A stretch of DNA of 64,000 bases, taken from NCBI GenBank assembly GCA_938084055.1, contig CALKDK010000019.1, positions 1-64,000 of the forward strand, given 5' to 3'. Below the pieces are notes generated by a model. The model was not told the DNA's origin, did not search any database, and worked only from the letters and a program-made list of their open reading frames with translations. How positions within the stretch are numbered: position 1 is the stretch's first letter; every line of letters begins with the position of its first letter. This stretch comes from an uncultured Luminiphilus sp. (GTDB lineage Bacteria; Pseudomonadota; Gammaproteobacteria; Pseudomonadales; Halieaceae). The position numbers and the translations under genes are program-made. Positions 9,932 to 18,957 of the stretch are shown here, piece after piece.

Positions 9932-11110
9932 TCAGTAGACCTCAAACAGGCCGGCGGCGCCCATACCACCACCGACGCACATTGTGATGACAACATACTT
10001 GACGCCCCGACGCTTGCCCTCCAGAAGGGCATGGCCAACCATGCGTGATCCACTCATTCCGTAGGGGTGACCCACAGCAATAGCGCCGCCATTGACGTTG
10101 AGCTTGTCATTGTCGATCCCCAACCGGTCCCTGCAATAAAGTACCTGCACCGCAAAAGCCTCGTTCAATTCCCAGAGGCCGATATCATCCACTGACAGAC
10201 CGTGCTGCTTGAGCAGCTTGGGCACGGCAAAAACCGGTCCTATACCCATTTCATCCGGTTCGCAGCCTGCCACGGCCATGCCGCGATACGCGCCCAGCGG
10301 CTGCAGCCCCAACTGCTCCGCCAATTTGGCCTCCATGAGGACCTGAGCCGCCGCACCATCAGACAGCTGGGATGCGTTGCCCGCCGTTATGGTTCCGCCT
10401 TCGATGACCGTCCTCAAACCCTTGACACCCTCCAGGGTGGATGGTCTGACACCTTCATCTGCGCTGACGGTGACCTCAGCCTCGGACTGCTCTCCGGTCT
10501 CTTTATTCCAAACTATCCGCGTGGCCGTAACGGGAACGATTTCATTCTCGTACTTACCCGCCTCATACGCAGCCGCAACGCGCATTTGCGACTGGAGCCC
10601 GTATTCATCCATGGCGTCTCGCGGGATGCCATAACGCTGTGCCACCACCTCGGCGGTTTGCAGCATGGGCATGTAAATGTCTTTATGCATCCCCATCAGC
10701 GCTTCGTCCGCAATCCGGTGGGTATTCATGTGCTCATTTTGCACCAGGGAAATGGAATCCTGACCGCCACCGATAGTGACATCCATACCGTCAACGATGA
10801 TTTGTTTGGCAGCCATTGATACCGCCATCAGGCCCGATGAACACTGACGATCAATAGTCTGTCCACTGACGGTAACGGGCAGTCCGCCGCGCAAGGCAGC
10901 AAGGCGGCCAATATTCATGCTCTGGGTACCCTGGGTCAGGGCGGCGCCCATGGTCACATCGTCTACCCTGTCGCCCTCAATACCGGCACGCTGCACCGCA
11001 GCGCGTATGGCGTGACCACCCAGGGAGGGCCCCGCCAAATTGTTGAAGCTGCCACGATAGGCTTTACCGATCGGGGTACGCGCAGTTGACACAATAACGG
11101 CTTCTCTCAT
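9932..11110 (-). CDS. Acetyl-CoA C-acyltransferase (thiolase)
   Basis: This thiolase cleaves 3-ketoacyl-CoA, or condenses acetyl-CoA. It has 392 aa, typical for family II thiolases. The acyl-carrying cysteine is Cys90 in [10 protein letters not shown]. The second and third catalytic regions read [16 protein letters not shown] and [13 protein letters not shown], with the conserved His and Cys. It sits between the hydroxyacyl-CoA dehydrogenase-like SDR and the MDR reductase on the same strand, so a degradative role in this acyl-CoA block is most likely. The GHPYG sequence in place of the commoner GHPxG Ile/Leu variants is typical of many proteobacterial FadA/FadI relatives. Confidence 0.95.
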   Translation of the reverse strand: MREAVIVSTARTPIGKAYRGSFNNLAGPSLGGHAIRAAVQRAGIEGDRVDDVTMGAALTQGTQSMNIGRLAALRGGLPVTVSGQTIDRQCSSGLMAVSMAAKQIIVDGMDVTIGGGQDSISLVQNEHMNTHRIADEALMGMHKDIYMPMLQTAEVVAQRYGIPRDAMDEYGLQSQMRVAAAYEAGKYENEIVPVTATRIVWNKETGEQSEAEVTVSADEGVRPSTLEGVKGLRTVIEGGTITAGNASQLSDGAAAQVLMEAKLAEQLGLQPLGAYRGMAVAGCEPDEMGIGPVFAVPKLLKQHGLSVDDIGLWELNEAFAVQVLYCRDRLGIDNDKLNVNGGAIAVGHPYGMSGSRMVGHALLEGKRRGVKYVVITMCVGGGMGAAGLFEVY

Positions 11111-11121
11111 GTTTCGAATCC

Positions 11122-12042
11122 TCAGTTTTCGAGTTTGATACCCAGTCCTTCGGCAGCCTTACCGACCATTTTGAAGGTCTGTTCAAAACCGGCTTTTAGC
11201 TGTGTTTCCGGGCCTTGTGAAATTTGCTCCCAATGGGCCGCTATACCCTCGGGCGTCTGCTGATCTTCGGGTAGCCACACACTCTCAGTCTCTACAATCT
11301 TGGCCACCGCATAGGCGCCTGCCCCAGCACCAATAATCGTATGTGTTGGCGCATCTTCGCCCACCATAAAGAGCACGGCCGGGGTCACTGTTTCCGGCGT
11401 CAATAGATTAAATGCCTGCTCACTCATCAGCCCCTCAGTCATGCGGGTACCCGCTGTGGGAGCCAGGGCATTAACCCGTATATTGTACTTGGCGCCCTCC
11501 TGAACCAGGGTATTCATGAAGCCCACGACACCCAGTTTGGCAGCGCCATAGTTGCTCTGGCCAAAGTTGCCGTACAGGCCACTGGAGGAAGATGTCATGA
11601 CAATGCGGCCATATTCCTGTCCCTTCATGATTTCCCAAACGGCCTTGGTACAGTTGACGCTTCCCATAAGGTGCACCTCCAGTACCGTCCGAAAGTCAGA
11701 CAGCTCCATTTTCGAGAAGCTCTTGTCCCGCAGTATCCCCGCGTTGTTGATCAGGATATCGATCCGGCCCCACTTGGCCATAACCTGCGCCACCATGTCG
11801 GTGACTTCTTCCATATTGGCCACATTGGCAGGGTGCGCCATAGCCTCACCGCCTGCCGCTTCAATCTCTCCGACTACCGATAGTGCCGCATCGCTGTTCT
11901 GGCCCTCACCGTTAACGGATCCTCCGAGGTCATTCACCACCACGCGCGCACCGCGCTTCGCAAGTTCGATGGCATGGCTTCTTCCAAGCCCGCCACCCGC
12001 ACCGGTCACAATAGCGACCTTGCCGTCATAACGAATCGTCAT
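11122..12042 (-). CDS. SDR 3-hydroxyacyl-CoA dehydrogenase, HSD17B4/MFE-2-like
   Basis: This is a short-chain dehydrogenase of 306 aa. The NAD motif is [15 protein letters not shown], followed by [14 protein letters not shown]. The [31 protein letters not shown] and [11 protein letters not shown] stretches closely resemble the dehydrogenase part of peroxisomal multifunctional enzyme 2 (HSD17B4). That enzyme oxidises (3R)-hydroxyacyl-CoA. A C-terminal extension ([13 protein letters not shown]...) also matches that family. The start has a GGAGAG site. Adjacent MaoC hydratase supplies the other half of the MFE-2 reaction pair, so the two genes look like a split MFE-2. The chosen start removes an upstream stretch that overlaps the MaoC gene. 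Confidence 0.9.
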   Translation of the reverse strand: MTIRYDGKVAIVTGAGGGLGRSHAIELAKRGARVVVNDLGGSVNGEGQNSDAALSVVGEIEAAGGEAMAHPANVANMEEVTDMVAQVMAKWGRIDILINNAGILRDKSFSKMELSDFRTVLEVHLMGSVNCTKAVWEIMKGQEYGRIVMTSSSSGLYGNFGQSNYGAAKLGVVGFMNTLVQEGAKYNIRVNALAPTAGTRMTEGLMSEQAFNLLTPETVTPAVLFMVGEDAPTHTIIGAGAGAYAVAKIVETESVWLPEDQQTPEGIAAHWEQISQGPETQLKAGFEQTFKMVGKAAEGLGIKLEN

Positions 12043-12068
12043 GTCTTCTCTCCAAAAATAAATAACTG

Positions 12069-12533
12069 TCAGGCGATTACGGTCATACCTAGCCACTCGG
12101 CATACAGCGCCGGCGTCTCCTCGCCCTCTATCTCAACTGTGATGTTTTGTTGCGTCAGAAAGCGATTGTCGTCCTTGCGCTCGACGCTGGCGAGTTCAAT
12201 ATGGGCGCGAACACGCTTGCCCGCCCTGACAGGCGCCAGGAACCGAACTTTGTTCAGCCCGTAGTTGACGCCCATCACCAAACCCTCCGGATGGACTGAC
12301 ACGCTTTCACAGAGTTTAACCAGCATGGAGAGGGTCAAAAAACCATGGGCTATGGTGCCGCCAAACGGTGTCTTGGCCGCATTTTCCTCGTCAATATGAA
12401 TAAACTGGTGATCCTCGGTACAGTCCGCAAATTCATTGATGCGCTCCTGACCCAAAGTAACCCAATCACTGGTCCCCAGTTTTTGGCCTGCTTTTGCCAG
12501 AAACTCATCGACCGAAAGAATTTGTATCGCCAT
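12069..12533 (-). CDS. MaoC-like (R)-specific enoyl-CoA hydratase
   Basis: This is a single-hotdog hydratase of 154 aa. The hydratase-2 motif is visible as FADCTEDHQFIHIDEENA...FGGTIAHGFLTLSM, with the Asp/His pair used to add water to trans-2-enoyl-CoA. The family makes (3R)-hydroxyacyl-CoA, which is the substrate form of the HSD17B4-like dehydrogenase immediately downstream. The gene lies between acyl-CoA dehydrogenase and that SDR, giving the order dehydrogenation, hydration, second dehydrogenation, thiolysis along the operon. NodN-like and PhaJ-like proteins are the closest relatives by pattern. Confidence 0.9.
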   Translation of the reverse strand: MAIQILSVDEFLAKAGQKLGTSDWVTLGQERINEFADCTEDHQFIHIDEENAAKTPFGGTIAHGFLTLSMLVKLCESVSVHPEGLVMGVNYGLNKVRFLAPVRAGKRVRAHIELASVERKDDNRFLTQQNITVEIEGEETPALYAEWLGMTVIA

Positions 12534-12589
12534 CTGGATTTATCTCCCTAGTTGTCACGTTGGCAGCTACGCTGCCGGTTGCATCCGTA

Positions 12590-13846
12590 TCAGCCATCCC
12601 GGAATGTGGCGCGCGGCTCCGTCGCTCCATCACTATATTTTTTCAGCTCGTGGCGACCCACTACCATCCGGTGTACCTCGTCGGGCCCGTCGGCAAGGCG
12701 CAGGGTCCGCTGACCCGCCCACATCGCCGCCAGGGGGAAATCCTGGGAGACCCCGAGACCACCGTGCATCTGAATGGCGTCGTCAATAACTTTCAGGGCC
12801 ATATTGGGGACCACCGTCTTGATCATGGAGATCCAGATTCGCGCCTCTTTGGCGTCCATATTATCCATCATCCAGGCTGTTTTTAAGGTCAGCAATCTGG
12901 CCTGCTCGATCTGCATTCGCGCATTGGCTATCACATCAATATTGCCACCCAATTTGGCCAATGGACGGCCAAACGCCTCCCGGCTGGTAGCGCGTTCGCA
13001 GAGTAACCGCAGGGCCTTTTCCGCTGCACCAATGGAGCGCATGCAGTGGTGAATCCGTCCGGGCCCCAAACGTCCCTGGGAAATTTCGAAACCTCGTCCC
13101 TCACCGAGAATAATGCTGTCCTTCGGTACACGGACCTCGTTCAATTTGACGTGCATATGACCATGGGGCGCATCATCCATATTGAACACGGTGAGGTGTC
13201 GGAGAATTTCAACGCCGGGGGTATCCATAGGCACCAAAATCTGGCTCTGCTGCTTGTGCTTGGGCGCGTCCGGGCTCGTTTTCACCATGCAGATCATCAC
13301 TTTACATCGAGGGTCACCGGCACCTGATGTCCAGTGTTTCTCGCCATTGATGACCCACTCATCACCCTCGAGCACCGCATGACTGCAAATATTGGTGGCA
13401 TCCGAAGAGGCCACACCGGGCTCGGTCATGCCAAAGCAGGAGCGAATTTCACCGCGCATCAAGGGCTCCAGCCAGCGGGCTTTTTGCGCCTCGCTTCCGT
13501 ATTTATGAATGACCTCCATGTTGCCGGTGTCGGGCGCTGAACAATTGAACACCTCGGCACCGAGATGACATTTGCCCATCTCCTCGGCAAGGTGCGCATA
13601 GTCGACTGTATTGAGCCCCGATCCGTGTGGGCCATCGCCGGTCAGGAAAAAATTCCAGAGTCCCCGCTCTCTCGCACCCGCCTTCATTTGCTCGAGAATT
13701 TCATTTTGACGGGCCGTGGACTCCCAGGGATCTCCCTTCTTCACTTCGGCAAAAAACTCGGCCTCAAATGGCATGACGTGTTCAGCGATATACTGGCTGA
13801 CAGCCTCAAGCGTGGGGGCAACGCGATCGGATATACCAAGATCCAT
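12590..13846 (-). CDS. Acyl-CoA dehydrogenase
   Basis: This is an FAD-dependent dehydrogenase of 418 aa that introduces the trans-2 double bond. It is of the long N-terminal ACAD10/11-like type: residues about 150-190 read CFGMTEPGVASSDATNI, and the C-terminus has QMHGGLGVSQDFPLAAMW and LADGPDEVH, with the probable catalytic Glu in DGPDEVH. The start MDLGISDRVAP is preceded by AAGGAA at the right distance. An in-frame extension of 11 codons upstream is possible but less supported. It is the first gene of the seven-gene acyl-CoA block and has its own promoter with an overlapping palindrome. Confidence 0.93.
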   Translation of the reverse strand: MDLGISDRVAPTLEAVSQYIAEHVMPFEAEFFAEVKKGDPWESTARQNEILEQMKAGARERGLWNFFLTGDGPHGSGLNTVDYAHLAEEMGKCHLGAEVFNCSAPDTGNMEVIHKYGSEAQKARWLEPLMRGEIRSCFGMTEPGVASSDATNICSHAVLEGDEWVINGEKHWTSGAGDPRCKVMICMVKTSPDAPKHKQQSQILVPMDTPGVEILRHLTVFNMDDAPHGHMHVKLNEVRVPKDSIILGEGRGFEISQGRLGPGRIHHCMRSIGAAEKALRLLCERATSREAFGRPLAKLGGNIDVIANARMQIEQARLLTLKTAWMMDNMDAKEARIWISMIKTVVPNMALKVIDDAIQMHGGLGVSQDFPLAAMWAGQRTLRLADGPDEVHRMVVGRHELKKYSDGATEPRATFRDG

Positions 13847-13918
13847 GGAATGTTCCTTATGGGTGCAAGCCAACGGCATGGGAGAAACTGGCGAGGGCGC
13901 GGTGGAGCGCCTTTTTTG

Positions 13919-13946
13919 AACATAGCGTATGTTTTCTAAATGTCAA
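13919..13946 (-). promoter_or_regulatory. Sigma70-type promoter with overlapping palindromic operator for the acyl-CoA operon
   Basis: On the minus strand TTGACA (13941-13946) is followed after 16 bases by TATGTT (13919-13924), a good -35/-10 pair about 70 bases before the acyl-CoA dehydrogenase ATG. The -10 is one arm of the palindrome AACATA-GCG-TATGTT (13919-13933). The heptamer AACATAC occurs twice on the minus strand, one copy within this palindrome and one just upstream of the -35. A repressor of TetR or similar type would block the promoter from this site. That is inference; no regulator gene is adjacent. Confidence 0.6.
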
Positions 13947-13988
13947 GTATGTTAGCGTTTGAGACATCGCCACAAGTGAAACAGACCC

Positions 13989-14726
13989 GTGACCGACGCC
14001 GTTAGTATTGAGGGACTCAGTCACTATTTCGGAGAGCAGACGGTTCTTCAGGATGTCTCTTTTTCTGTGGCCAGCGGCGCACAGCTCGCCCTGCTCGGTC
14101 CCAACGGGGCGGGCAAGACCACCCTGTTTTCGCTTCTGACCGGTTTATTACCCATCCGTACGGGTAGGATCACCGTGTTTGGTCATGAGGTCGCCGAGTC
14201 GCCGGGTAAAGCGCTGGCAAATTTGGGAGCAGTCTTTCAGCAACCCACCCTGGACCTCGATCTATCCCTTATCCAGAACCTCGCCTATCACGGCGCCCTG
14301 CAGGGAATGGCACCAGGGGAGGTCCGTACCCGAGCCCGTTTGGAATTGGACAGATTTGGTCTCTGGGATCGACGCGATGAGCCCGTGCGCAGGCTGAACG
14401 CGGGGCACCGACGCCGGGTGGAGATAGCTCGGGCTCTACTGCACGAACCAAAGCTACTGTTGCTTGACGAGGCGACCACTGGACTGGACCTGGCCAGCAG
14501 GGTGAATCTACAAGAACACATCCGGTCACTGGTGCAGGAGAGGGGCCTATCCGTCCTGTGGACAACCCATCTCGTTGAGGAACTGGCAGCTGATGAGCAG
14601 GTCATTTTGCTGAAAGCGGGTGCCGTGCAGGCCCAGGGAGCGTTGTCCAGCCTGGTAGCGGCAGCCGGTATGGCTGATGCAAAAGACCTGCTGCTCGGCC
14701 TGTCAGCACCGGCACACACCCCATGA
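13989..14726 (+). CDS. PQQ-associated ABC transporter ATP-binding protein
   Basis: This is the cytosolic ATPase of an ABC-2 type transporter, 245 aa from a GTG start. The Walker A motif is LLGPNGAGKTTLF and the Walker B motif LLLLDEATTGLD. The signature normally reading LSGGQ is LNAGHRRRVEIARAL. That GHRRR form is what I recall for the family tied to PQQ-dependent alcohol catabolism (TIGR03864 type). The stop overlaps the permease start as ATGA. The pair converges on pqqABCDE, fitting a PQQ-linked function. Whether it moves a toxic alcohol product, PQQ or something else is not known. No strong ribosome-binding site precedes the GTG. Confidence 0.85.
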   Translation: MTDAVSIEGLSHYFGEQTVLQDVSFSVASGAQLALLGPNGAGKTTLFSLLTGLLPIRTGRITVFGHEVAESPGKALANLGAVFQQPTLDLDLSLIQNLAYHGALQGMAPGEVRTRARLELDRFGLWDRRDEPVRRLNAGHRRRVEIARALLHEPKLLLLDEATTGLDLASRVNLQEHIRSLVQERGLSVLWTTHLVEELAADEQVILLKAGAVQAQGALSSLVAAAGMADAKDLLLGLSAPAHTP

Positions 14727-15529
14727 GGCCGTCCCGTTATTTCCATTGTTTTATTGGTGTACTCAGGCGAGAGTTTCAGCGCACTGTGCAGCAGCGCAGC
14801 CGATTTATCAGCGCACTGGTCAGACCCATGCTCTGGCTGGCTGTTTTTGCGGCGGGGTTTCGGACGGTACTCGATGGTGTGACTGTGCCACCCCACACCG
14901 CCCCCGTGGACTATGAGGTTTATATCGCGCCCGGGCTGGTGGGGATTATTGTCCTCTTTAACAGCATGCAGAGCTCACTCTCCATGGTCTACGATAGGGA
15001 GATGGGGAGTATGCGGGTTCTGCTGACCAGCCCCCTACCCCGCAGCTGGCTGCTGATCAGCAAACTGCTGTCCAGCGCCATGGTATCCCTGGCGCAGGCC
15101 TACGTATTCCTCTTGCTTGCCCGATTATTTGGCGTCGTGCCTCCCGCCCTTGGCTACCTTGCCGCGCTCCCGGCGATACTGCTGGGTGCCATGTTGCTGG
15201 GCGCACTTGGCCTGTTCCTGGCGTCGAGGATCGACCAGCTGGAAAACTTTGCTGGGGTCATGAATTTTGTCGTCTTCCCGCTGTTTTTCCTGTCGTCAGC
15301 ACTGTATCCACTGGCCACTATGCAGGCGGCCAGTGAATGGGTTTACTGGGCCTGTATGGTCAACCCGTTTACCCACGTGGTTGAACTGATCCGCCACGCC
15401 CTGTGGCTCGACTTCAATGCCCCCGCATTGACCGTGACAGCGACTGCCGCAATTGTCCTCATGGCAACAGCCATCGCCAGCTTTGACCCTGCCCGAAGAA
15501 TGTTTTCAGGACGCGCTGGGAGGCACTGA
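14723..15529 (+). CDS. ABC-2 type permease partner (PedC-like)
   Basis: This is an integral inner-membrane permease of 268 aa with about six hydrophobic segments. The ABC-2 signature region is visible (YDREMGSMRVLLTSPLPRSW). The overall pattern agrees with permeases encoded next to the GHRRR-type ATPase in PQQ-dependent alcohol catabolism loci (TIGR03861/PedC type, from memory). It starts within the ATPase stop codon, so the two proteins should be made together. The gene ends 73 bases from the convergent pqqE; that gap holds a GC-rich hairpin but no T-run. Confidence 0.82.
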   Translation: MRPSRYFHCFIGVLRREFQRTVQQRSRFISALVRPMLWLAVFAAGFRTVLDGVTVPPHTAPVDYEVYIAPGLVGIIVLFNSMQSSLSMVYDREMGSMRVLLTSPLPRSWLLISKLLSSAMVSLAQAYVFLLLARLFGVVPPALGYLAALPAILLGAMLLGALGLFLASRIDQLENFAGVMNFVVFPLFFLSSALYPLATMQAASEWVYWACMVNPFTHVVELIRHALWLDFNAPALTVTATAAIVLMATAIASFDPARRMFSGRAGRH

Positions 15530-15575
15530 GATGATGGACAACGCCAGGTCTCCAGAGCCCGCCCGGCGGCACAGC

Positions 15576-15602
15576 CGGTCCGCTGGCATCAGCGGCGGAC
15601 CG
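15576..15602. repeat. GC-rich hairpin between convergent permease gene and pqqE
   Basis: CGGTCCGCTG and CAGCGG-c-GGACCG pair with one bulged base across a four-base loop. It lies between two genes that face each other, where a bidirectional transcription end is expected. No T-tract follows on either strand, so it is only a weak candidate terminator. Confidence 0.4.
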
Positions 15603-16730
15603 TCAGGACTGACTCGCCAGAATATCCCGGGATGCCTGCAGGGTTCGATAGCGCATGGCCGTGCCCCCCGTTTTATGACAGTTTGCGGCGGTCAGGGCAG
15701 CATCCACGAGATGGCGCTGTTCTGACTTCGTACAGACCGGATCGGCCTGGGTGGGATCCCCCGTCAAGGCGAACGCCTGACAGCGACAGCCACCAAAGTC
15801 ACGCTCCTTTTCCGGACAGCTTCGACAGGGTTCCTGCATCCAGTCGAAACCACGATAGGCATTGAACGCTTCGCTGCGGTGCCAAACAGTGTCAATGTCC
15901 ATGTCACGAACGTTGGGAAACTCGAGGGGCAAGCTACGGGCGCTGTGACAAGGTAATGCCATACCGTCCGGGGCAACCGCGAGAAACATCTGCCCCCAAC
16001 CATTCATACACGGCTTGGGCCGATCCTCGTAGTAATCTGGGACCACAAAAAAAATGCGCATACCCTCGGGATGCGCCTCTCGCCATGCATTGGTCACTCG
16101 TTCCGCATGCTGGATCTGTTCACCACTGGGCATGAGTTCATCACGGTTGAGTAGCGCCCAGCCGTGGTATTGGGTGTTGGCAAGCTCAACATAATCGGCG
16201 CCCAGCGCACTGGCCAATTCGATAATCTGCTCGACCTGGTCAATATTGTGCCTGTGCAGAACGAAGTTCAGCACCATCGGGTAGCCAGCCGACTTGACGG
16301 CTTCCGCCATGGCAAGCTTGTGGGCAAATGCTTTACGACTGCCCGAGAGCAACGCACTGACCTCTTCCTCCGCCGACTGGAAGCTGACCTGAATGTGGTC
16401 GAGACCGGCTTCTCGGAGCGCCAGCACGCGTTCGCGGGTCAGGCCAACCCCAGATGTGATGAGATTGCTGTAGAAACCCAGCTGACGGGCCTCGGCAACC
16501 AGAAGCTCGAGATCCTGCCTGACCAAGGGCTCACCGCCAGAGAAACCCAGTTGGGCGGCCCCCAGTTGCCGGGCCTGGCGCAGAACCCTCAGCCAATCCT
16601 CGGTCTCCAGTTCCTGCCCTGCTGCGGCCATCTCCACGGGGTTTGAGCAGTAGGGGCATTGCAGTGGGCAGCGGTAGGTCAGTTCGGCCAGCAACCAAAG
16701 CGGCGGGGAAGGCGTTGGAGGGGCTGACAT
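15603..16730 (-). CDS. pqqE: PqqA peptide cyclase (radical SAM/SPASM enzyme)
   Basis: PqqE joins the Glu and Tyr side chains of PqqA by a C-C bond, the first step of PQQ synthesis. It has 375 aa. The radical SAM cluster ligands are Cys21, Cys25 and Cys28 in CPLQCPYC, followed by FSGGEPL. The C-terminal SPASM domain keeps its cysteines ([27 protein letters not shown]). The PqqE-specific NTQYHGWA loop is present. The gene is last in pqqABCDE, nine bases after pqqD, consistent with PqqD delivering the substrate to this enzyme. Confidence 0.97.
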   Translation of the reverse strand: MSAPPTPSPPLWLLAELTYRCPLQCPYCSNPVEMAAAGQELETEDWLRVLRQARQLGAAQLGFSGGEPLVRQDLELLVAEARQLGFYSNLITSGVGLTRERVLALREAGLDHIQVSFQSAEEEVSALLSGSRKAFAHKLAMAEAVKSAGYPMVLNFVLHRHNIDQVEQIIELASALGADYVELANTQYHGWALLNRDELMPSGEQIQHAERVTNAWREAHPEGMRIFFVVPDYYEDRPKPCMNGWGQMFLAVAPDGMALPCHSARSLPLEFPNVRDMDIDTVWHRSEAFNAYRGFDWMQEPCRSCPEKERDFGGCRCQAFALTGDPTQADPVCTKSEQRHLVDAALTAANCHKTGGTAMRYRTLQASRDILASQS

Positions 16731-16739
16731 CGAGGGCGC

Positions 16740-17009
16740 TCAGACCGGTTCTATCCAGCGTCGCGCGCTGGCAATGGCCATGAACTCCTCAATATCGCCG
16801 GCAATATCCTCGACATCGGGAAACCGAGCGGAGAGGTCCGCAATGATATCTCCAACCGAACGGCTGCCATCCACACAACCCAGTATCAGACTGGCGCTGT
16901 CGTTCAGCTTCACCATTCCCTCGGGGTACAGCAGGACATGACAGTTCTGTGCTTCCTCCCACTGCATGCGAAAATGCCGGTTAAGCCTCGGTATCGTCGT
17001 TTTGTTCAT
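16740..17009 (-). CDS. pqqD: PQQ biosynthesis chaperone PqqD
   Basis: PqqD binds the PqqA precursor peptide and presents it to PqqE. It has 89 aa, with the RRE-type winged-helix pattern: PRLNRHFRMQWEEAQNCHVLLYPEGMVKLNDSASLIL, then VDGSRSVGDIIADL. It lies between pqqC and pqqE on the same strand with short gaps. Identification follows from both sequence pattern and position. Confidence 0.95.
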   Translation of the reverse strand: MNKTTIPRLNRHFRMQWEEAQNCHVLLYPEGMVKLNDSASLILGCVDGSRSVGDIIADLSARFPDVEDIAGDIEEFMAIASARRWIEPV

Positions 17010-17039
17010 GGTTTAAACACTATCATCATGGGGCGCCAA

Positions 17040-17789
17040 TCAATCGGGGACTGCAACAGGACCACCGTCACTGCTGTGGTAGGGCGGTGCACCGTGCACA
17101 TAGGCCATGGTCATCGCATCCAACATCGTCCAAAGCACATCAAGCTTGAATTGCAGGATGTCCAGCGCATGCTCCTGGGCAGAGCGACTGCGAAAATAAT
17201 CCAGCGTTACCTCGAGCCCGTGCTCCACATCACGCCGAGCCTCCCCGAGGCGCTTGCGAAAATAGGATAATCCACCCTGGTCGATCCAGGGGTAATGCTC
17301 GGGCCAGGTGTTGAGTCTCGAGCGATGTATTTCTGGCGCGAACATTTCAGTCAGTGAGGAGCACGCGGCCTCCTGCCAGGTGGCGCGCCGTGCAAAACTA
17401 ACATAGGCATCCACCGAAAATCGGACGCCCGGCAGCACATAACGGAGATCAGTTACCGCTTCTCGCTCCAAACCAACAGCGTCAGACAGCTCGAGCCAGG
17501 CCGCTATACCACCCTCGTCACCCTCAGCACCGTCGTGGTCAAGAATGCGCTGTATCCATTTGACACGGGTTTCCCGATCGGGGCAGTTGGCCAGAATCGC
17601 CGCGTCCTTCTGAGGGATCATGATTTGATAGTAGTAGCGGTTGGCCACCCAGCCCCGAATCTGCGGGGGCGTGAGCTCCCCTGCGTACATGGCTTTATGA
17701 AAGGGATGGTGAATATGGTACCGCTCTCCCTTGGCACGCAGTCTGGCCTCGAATTCCGAGCGACTGAGTGCCGGCTCAGATGTCGCCAT
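17040..17789 (-). CDS. pqqC: Pyrroloquinoline-quinone synthase PqqC
   Basis: PqqC catalyses the final ring closure and eight-electron oxidation to PQQ without a metal or organic cofactor. It has 249 aa, the usual length. It starts its helical bundle with [16 protein letters not shown], and the family hallmarks [19 protein letters not shown] and RILDHDG are present. The ATG shares one base with the pqqB stop, so translation is coupled. Confidence 0.97.
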   Translation of the reverse strand: MATSEPALSRSEFEARLRAKGERYHIHHPFHKAMYAGELTPPQIRGWVANRYYYQIMIPQKDAAILANCPDRETRVKWIQRILDHDGAEGDEGGIAAWLELSDAVGLEREAVTDLRYVLPGVRFSVDAYVSFARRATWQEAACSSLTEMFAPEIHRSRLNTWPEHYPWIDQGGLSYFRKRLGEARRDVEHGLEVTLDYFRSRSAQEHALDILQFKLDVLWTMLDAMTMAYVHGAPPYHSSDGGPVAVPD

Positions 17790-18745
17790 CAGACCTCCCG
17801 ATCCTCGGCCAGCTGAGCGGGCTGCGTCGCCGCCACATCGAACTCCAGACCGTCAACAGCAACCTCAACACCTTCAGCTTCCACAGCCTGTCGCTCAGGA
17901 GAATCCTCAATCAGGATGGGGTTGGTGTTGTTGATGTGAATAAGGATTTTTCGTGGCCGCTGCAAGCGGCGCAGCCAGGCCAGCATGCCGTCGTCGCCGC
18001 TCTGGGGTAAGTGCCCCATGTCGCTGGCGAGCTTGGTGCCCACCCCGGCGAGCGCCATCTCATCTTCACGCCAGAAGGTACCGTCCACCAGTACACAGTC
18101 CGTGCTCTCCATCAACGTGAGTAACGCCTCATTCATTTTGCCGAGGCCCGGGGCGTACAGGAAGGCCGTCTCCGCGACCCTGTCCCTTACCAGGTAGCCG
18201 ACGTTGTCACCACGATGCGGATCGTGCCGGTGGGGTGAATACGGGGGCGCTTTGCCATCCAGGACGATCGCCGTCAGTTCGATGCCGGGAACGCCCTCCA
18301 CCTCGAAGGATCGACCGTCGATGGGCACCTCATGGTGCACCACGCCGCCATCCCAACTCTCCAGCATGCGGAATATGGGGAAACCGGTCGATAAATCCTC
18401 GGCCACCATGTCGGTACAGTAAACCTGTAGCGGACAGCCCTCGCGCAGCATGAGTAGCCCCGTCGTATGGTCGATCTGGCTATCGGCCAGCACGATGGCC
18501 CTGATGCCGGTATCACGGGGTCCCTCGCGGGGCTGTAGAGGTGGTGCAGCCTCGAGCTGGCTACGCAGGTCGGGGGACGCATTGAACAGAAGCCAGGCCA
18601 CACCGTCCATGGAGACAGCGATGGAAGACTGGGTACGGGCATGTGCTGCAAGTGCTCCGGAACGAACGCCCGAGCAATTTCTGCAATTGCAGTTCCATTG
18701 GGGAAAACCGCCGCCGGCTGCCGATCCGAGAACACGTATTTTCAA
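17789..18745 (-). CDS. pqqB: PQQ biosynthesis protein PqqB
   Basis: PqqB is a metallo-beta-lactamase-fold hydroxylase that acts on the Glu-Tyr derived intermediate. It has 318 aa. The N-terminus [20 protein letters not shown] is the family signature, and it fixes the start at a TTG codon preceded by GAGGG. Further hallmarks are [18 protein letters not shown] and [10 protein letters not shown]. The unusual TTG start and the hairpin between pqqA and this gene would both lower its output relative to PqqA. Confidence 0.96.
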   Translation of the reverse strand: MKIRVLGSAAGGGFPQWNCNCRNCSGVRSGALAAHARTQSSIAVSMDGVAWLLFNASPDLRSQLEAAPPLQPREGPRDTGIRAIVLADSQIDHTTGLLMLREGCPLQVYCTDMVAEDLSTGFPIFRMLESWDGGVVHHEVPIDGRSFEVEGVPGIELTAIVLDGKAPPYSPHRHDPHRGDNVGYLVRDRVAETAFLYAPGLGKMNEALLTLMESTDCVLVDGTFWREDEMALAGVGTKLASDMGHLPQSGDDGMLAWLRRLQRPRKILIHINNTNPILIEDSPERQAVEAEGVEVAVDGLEFDVAATQPAQLAEDREV

Positions 18746-18775
18746 ACCGCTATACCCTCGGGACGCCGATCGGGG

Positions 18776-18806
18776 AAAAGTGGGTTACCCGGGTCCCGGG
18801 CAACCC
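18776..18806 (-). terminator. Attenuator-like hairpin between pqqA and pqqB
   Basis: On the minus strand GGGTTGCCCGGG and CCCGGGTAACCC pair over 12 positions with one G-T wobble around a single central base; in RNA the inner pairs must open to form a small loop. The stem is followed by ACTTTTC. It lies nine bases after the pqqA stop. It would end part of the transcripts after pqqA, giving an excess of precursor peptide mRNA over enzyme mRNA. Known pqq operons show such an excess; the mechanism here is inferred. Confidence 0.6.
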
Positions 18807-18814
18807 CGACATCA

Positions 18815-18886
18815 TCAGCGAACGCTAAAATACATGGTCACTTCGAAGCCAACACGCAGGTCAACAAATTCTGGCTTGGTCCACAT
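18815..18886 (-). CDS. pqqA: PQQ precursor peptide PqqA (23 aa)
   Basis: This tiny gene encodes the ribosomal precursor of PQQ, with the Glu and Tyr that become the cofactor. It reads MWTKPEFVDLRVGFEVTMYF and ends SVR. The conserved E-x-x-x-Y unit is EVTMY (Glu15, Tyr19). A near-perfect ribosome-binding site (AAGGAGGT) lies seven bases upstream of the ATG. It is first in pqqABCDE and separated from pqqB by 69 bases containing a hairpin. It is easily missed because of its length, but the match to the family is unambiguous. Confidence 0.97.
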   Translation of the reverse strand: MWTKPEFVDLRVGFEVTMYFSVR

Positions 18887-18927
18887 TCCATACCTCCTTG
18901 ATCACAACAAGCTACTTTTGAGCCGCG

Positions 18928-18957
18928 ACTATAGCGCCGTTTGCCACTGCCTGCCAA
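18928..18957 (-). promoter_or_regulatory. Probable sigma70 promoter of pqqABCDE
   Basis: On the minus strand TTGGCA (18952-18957) and TATAGT (18928-18933) are separated by 18 bases. Transcription would start about 35 bases before the pqqA ATG, just ahead of the strong ribosome-binding site. No operator-like repeat is obvious next to it. Confidence 0.55.
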
